The translations under genes were made by a program, and so were the position numbers. A stretch of DNA of 6,568 nucleotides, from positions 1 to 6,568 of the forward strand of contig CAZYJG010000076.1 in the NCBI GenBank assembly GCA_964647745.1, read 5' to 3'. Positions 6,204 through 6,568 of the stretch are shown here, piece after piece (position 1 is the stretch's first letter; the number at the start of each line of letters is the position of its first letter). This DNA comes from Thiopontia sp964647745. GTDB lineage: Bacteria; Pseudomonadota; Gammaproteobacteria; GCF-002020875. Below the pieces are notes generated by a model. The model saw only the letters and a list, made by a program, of their open reading frames with translations, did no database searches and had not been told where the DNA came from.

Positions 6204-6568
6204 ATGAGCTATACATTTAGAGTGGAGATGGATTGCGGCTTTGATGAGGCGATTGAGAGGGTGACCGAGGCACTGAAGAGGGAGGGCTTTGGTGTGCTGA
6301 CCGAGATCAACGTCGCGGCAACACTGAAAAAGAAGATTGATCGCGACATGCCGCCATACCAGATCCTCGGTGCCTGCAATCCACCGCTTGCCTCGCAGGC
6401 CATCGATGCCGATCCCAGTGTCGGTGCACTGCTCCCCTGTAATGTGGTAGTGCGTCAGGATGAGGCAGGAAAAATCCTCGTGGAGATTCTCGATCCCCAA
6501 CTGTTTCTTGGTCTCTCCGAGTTTGAGGCACTCGTCCCCATTGCCACCGAGGCGAGAGGGCGGTTGCT
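6204..6568 (+). CDS. DUF302 domain protein (3' end outside window)
   Basis: The frame opens at ATG 6204 and runs to the window end without a stop, giving 121 residues. DUF302 proteins are usually about 125-160 residues, so little is missing. The fold signature is clear: an N-terminal FDEAIERVTEALKREGFGVLTEI helix-strand unit (residues 13-35), then YQILGACNPPLASQAI (52-67) and the conserved VGALLPCNVVVR (73-84), then the strand VEILDPQ. There is no signal peptide, so it is predicted cytosolic. The domain is of uncertain biochemistry; members are frequently found near sulfur-oxidation, rhodanese or metal-stress genes. C58 and C79 lie in the two conserved segments. It starts 45 bases after the rhodanese stop on the same strand, consistent with one operon. 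Confidence 0.85.
   Translation, partial: MSYTFRVEMDCGFDEAIERVTEALKREGFGVLTEINVAATLKKKIDRDMPPYQILGACNPPLASQAIDADPSVGALLPCNVVVRQDEAGKILVEILDPQLFLGLSEFEALVPIATEARGRL

Noticed and set aside
5382..6500. Long open frame on the - strand opposite the GDCCVxC, rhodanese and DUF302 genes
   Set aside because: It lies antisense to three well-supported genes, has low-complexity arbitrary composition and no recognisable domain.

Overview
The window reads as chromosomal DNA of a gammaproteobacterium. The aminopeptidase N and the glucosamine-6-phosphate synthase both resemble the E. coli proteins along their whole length, including active sites and C-termini. The last three genes (a GDCCVxC small protein, an exported rhodanese-like protein and a DUF302 protein) suggest a sulfur-oxidising lineage, perhaps Chromatiales-like. 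That last point is inference from gene content, not a taxonomic assignment. Coding density is very high and no gene-free stretch exceeds 170 bases. No tRNA, rRNA, CRISPR array, insertion sequence or other mobile element was seen.

Layout. (1) Positions 1-282, + strand: the C-terminal end of a transglycosylase-SLT-like cell-wall protein that begins outside the window. It converges on (2) 303-557, - strand, a monothiol-or-dithiol glutaredoxin of the GrxC type with an unusual CPRC active site. (3) 630-3251, + strand: pepN, aminopeptidase N, divergent from the glutaredoxin across a 72-base gap that holds a good sigma-70-like promoter pointing at the glutaredoxin. (4) 3258-5096, - strand: glmS, glucosamine-fructose-6-phosphate aminotransferase, starting with GTG. 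It converges on pepN with only 6 bases between the stop codons. (5) 5097-5263: a 167-base divergent intergenic region with direct repeats, an inverted repeat and a 39-base imperfect hairpin. (6) 5264-5491, 5526-6158 and 6204-6568 (cut by the window end), all + strand and separated by only 34 and 45 bases: the GDCCVxC protein, the exported rhodanese and the DUF302 protein, a probable operon.

How the genes relate. The first four are housekeeping functions: wall turnover, thiol redox, peptide recycling and amino-sugar synthesis. Their alternating orientation argues against a shared operon. The right-hand trio is the least ordinary part. It pairs an 11-cysteine, 75-residue protein from a family known to include selenoproteins with a periplasmic rhodanese variant and a DUF302 protein that is often found near sulfur or thiol chemistry. 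A role in handling sulfane sulfur, thiols or a thiophilic metal is plausible, but the sequence does not prove it.
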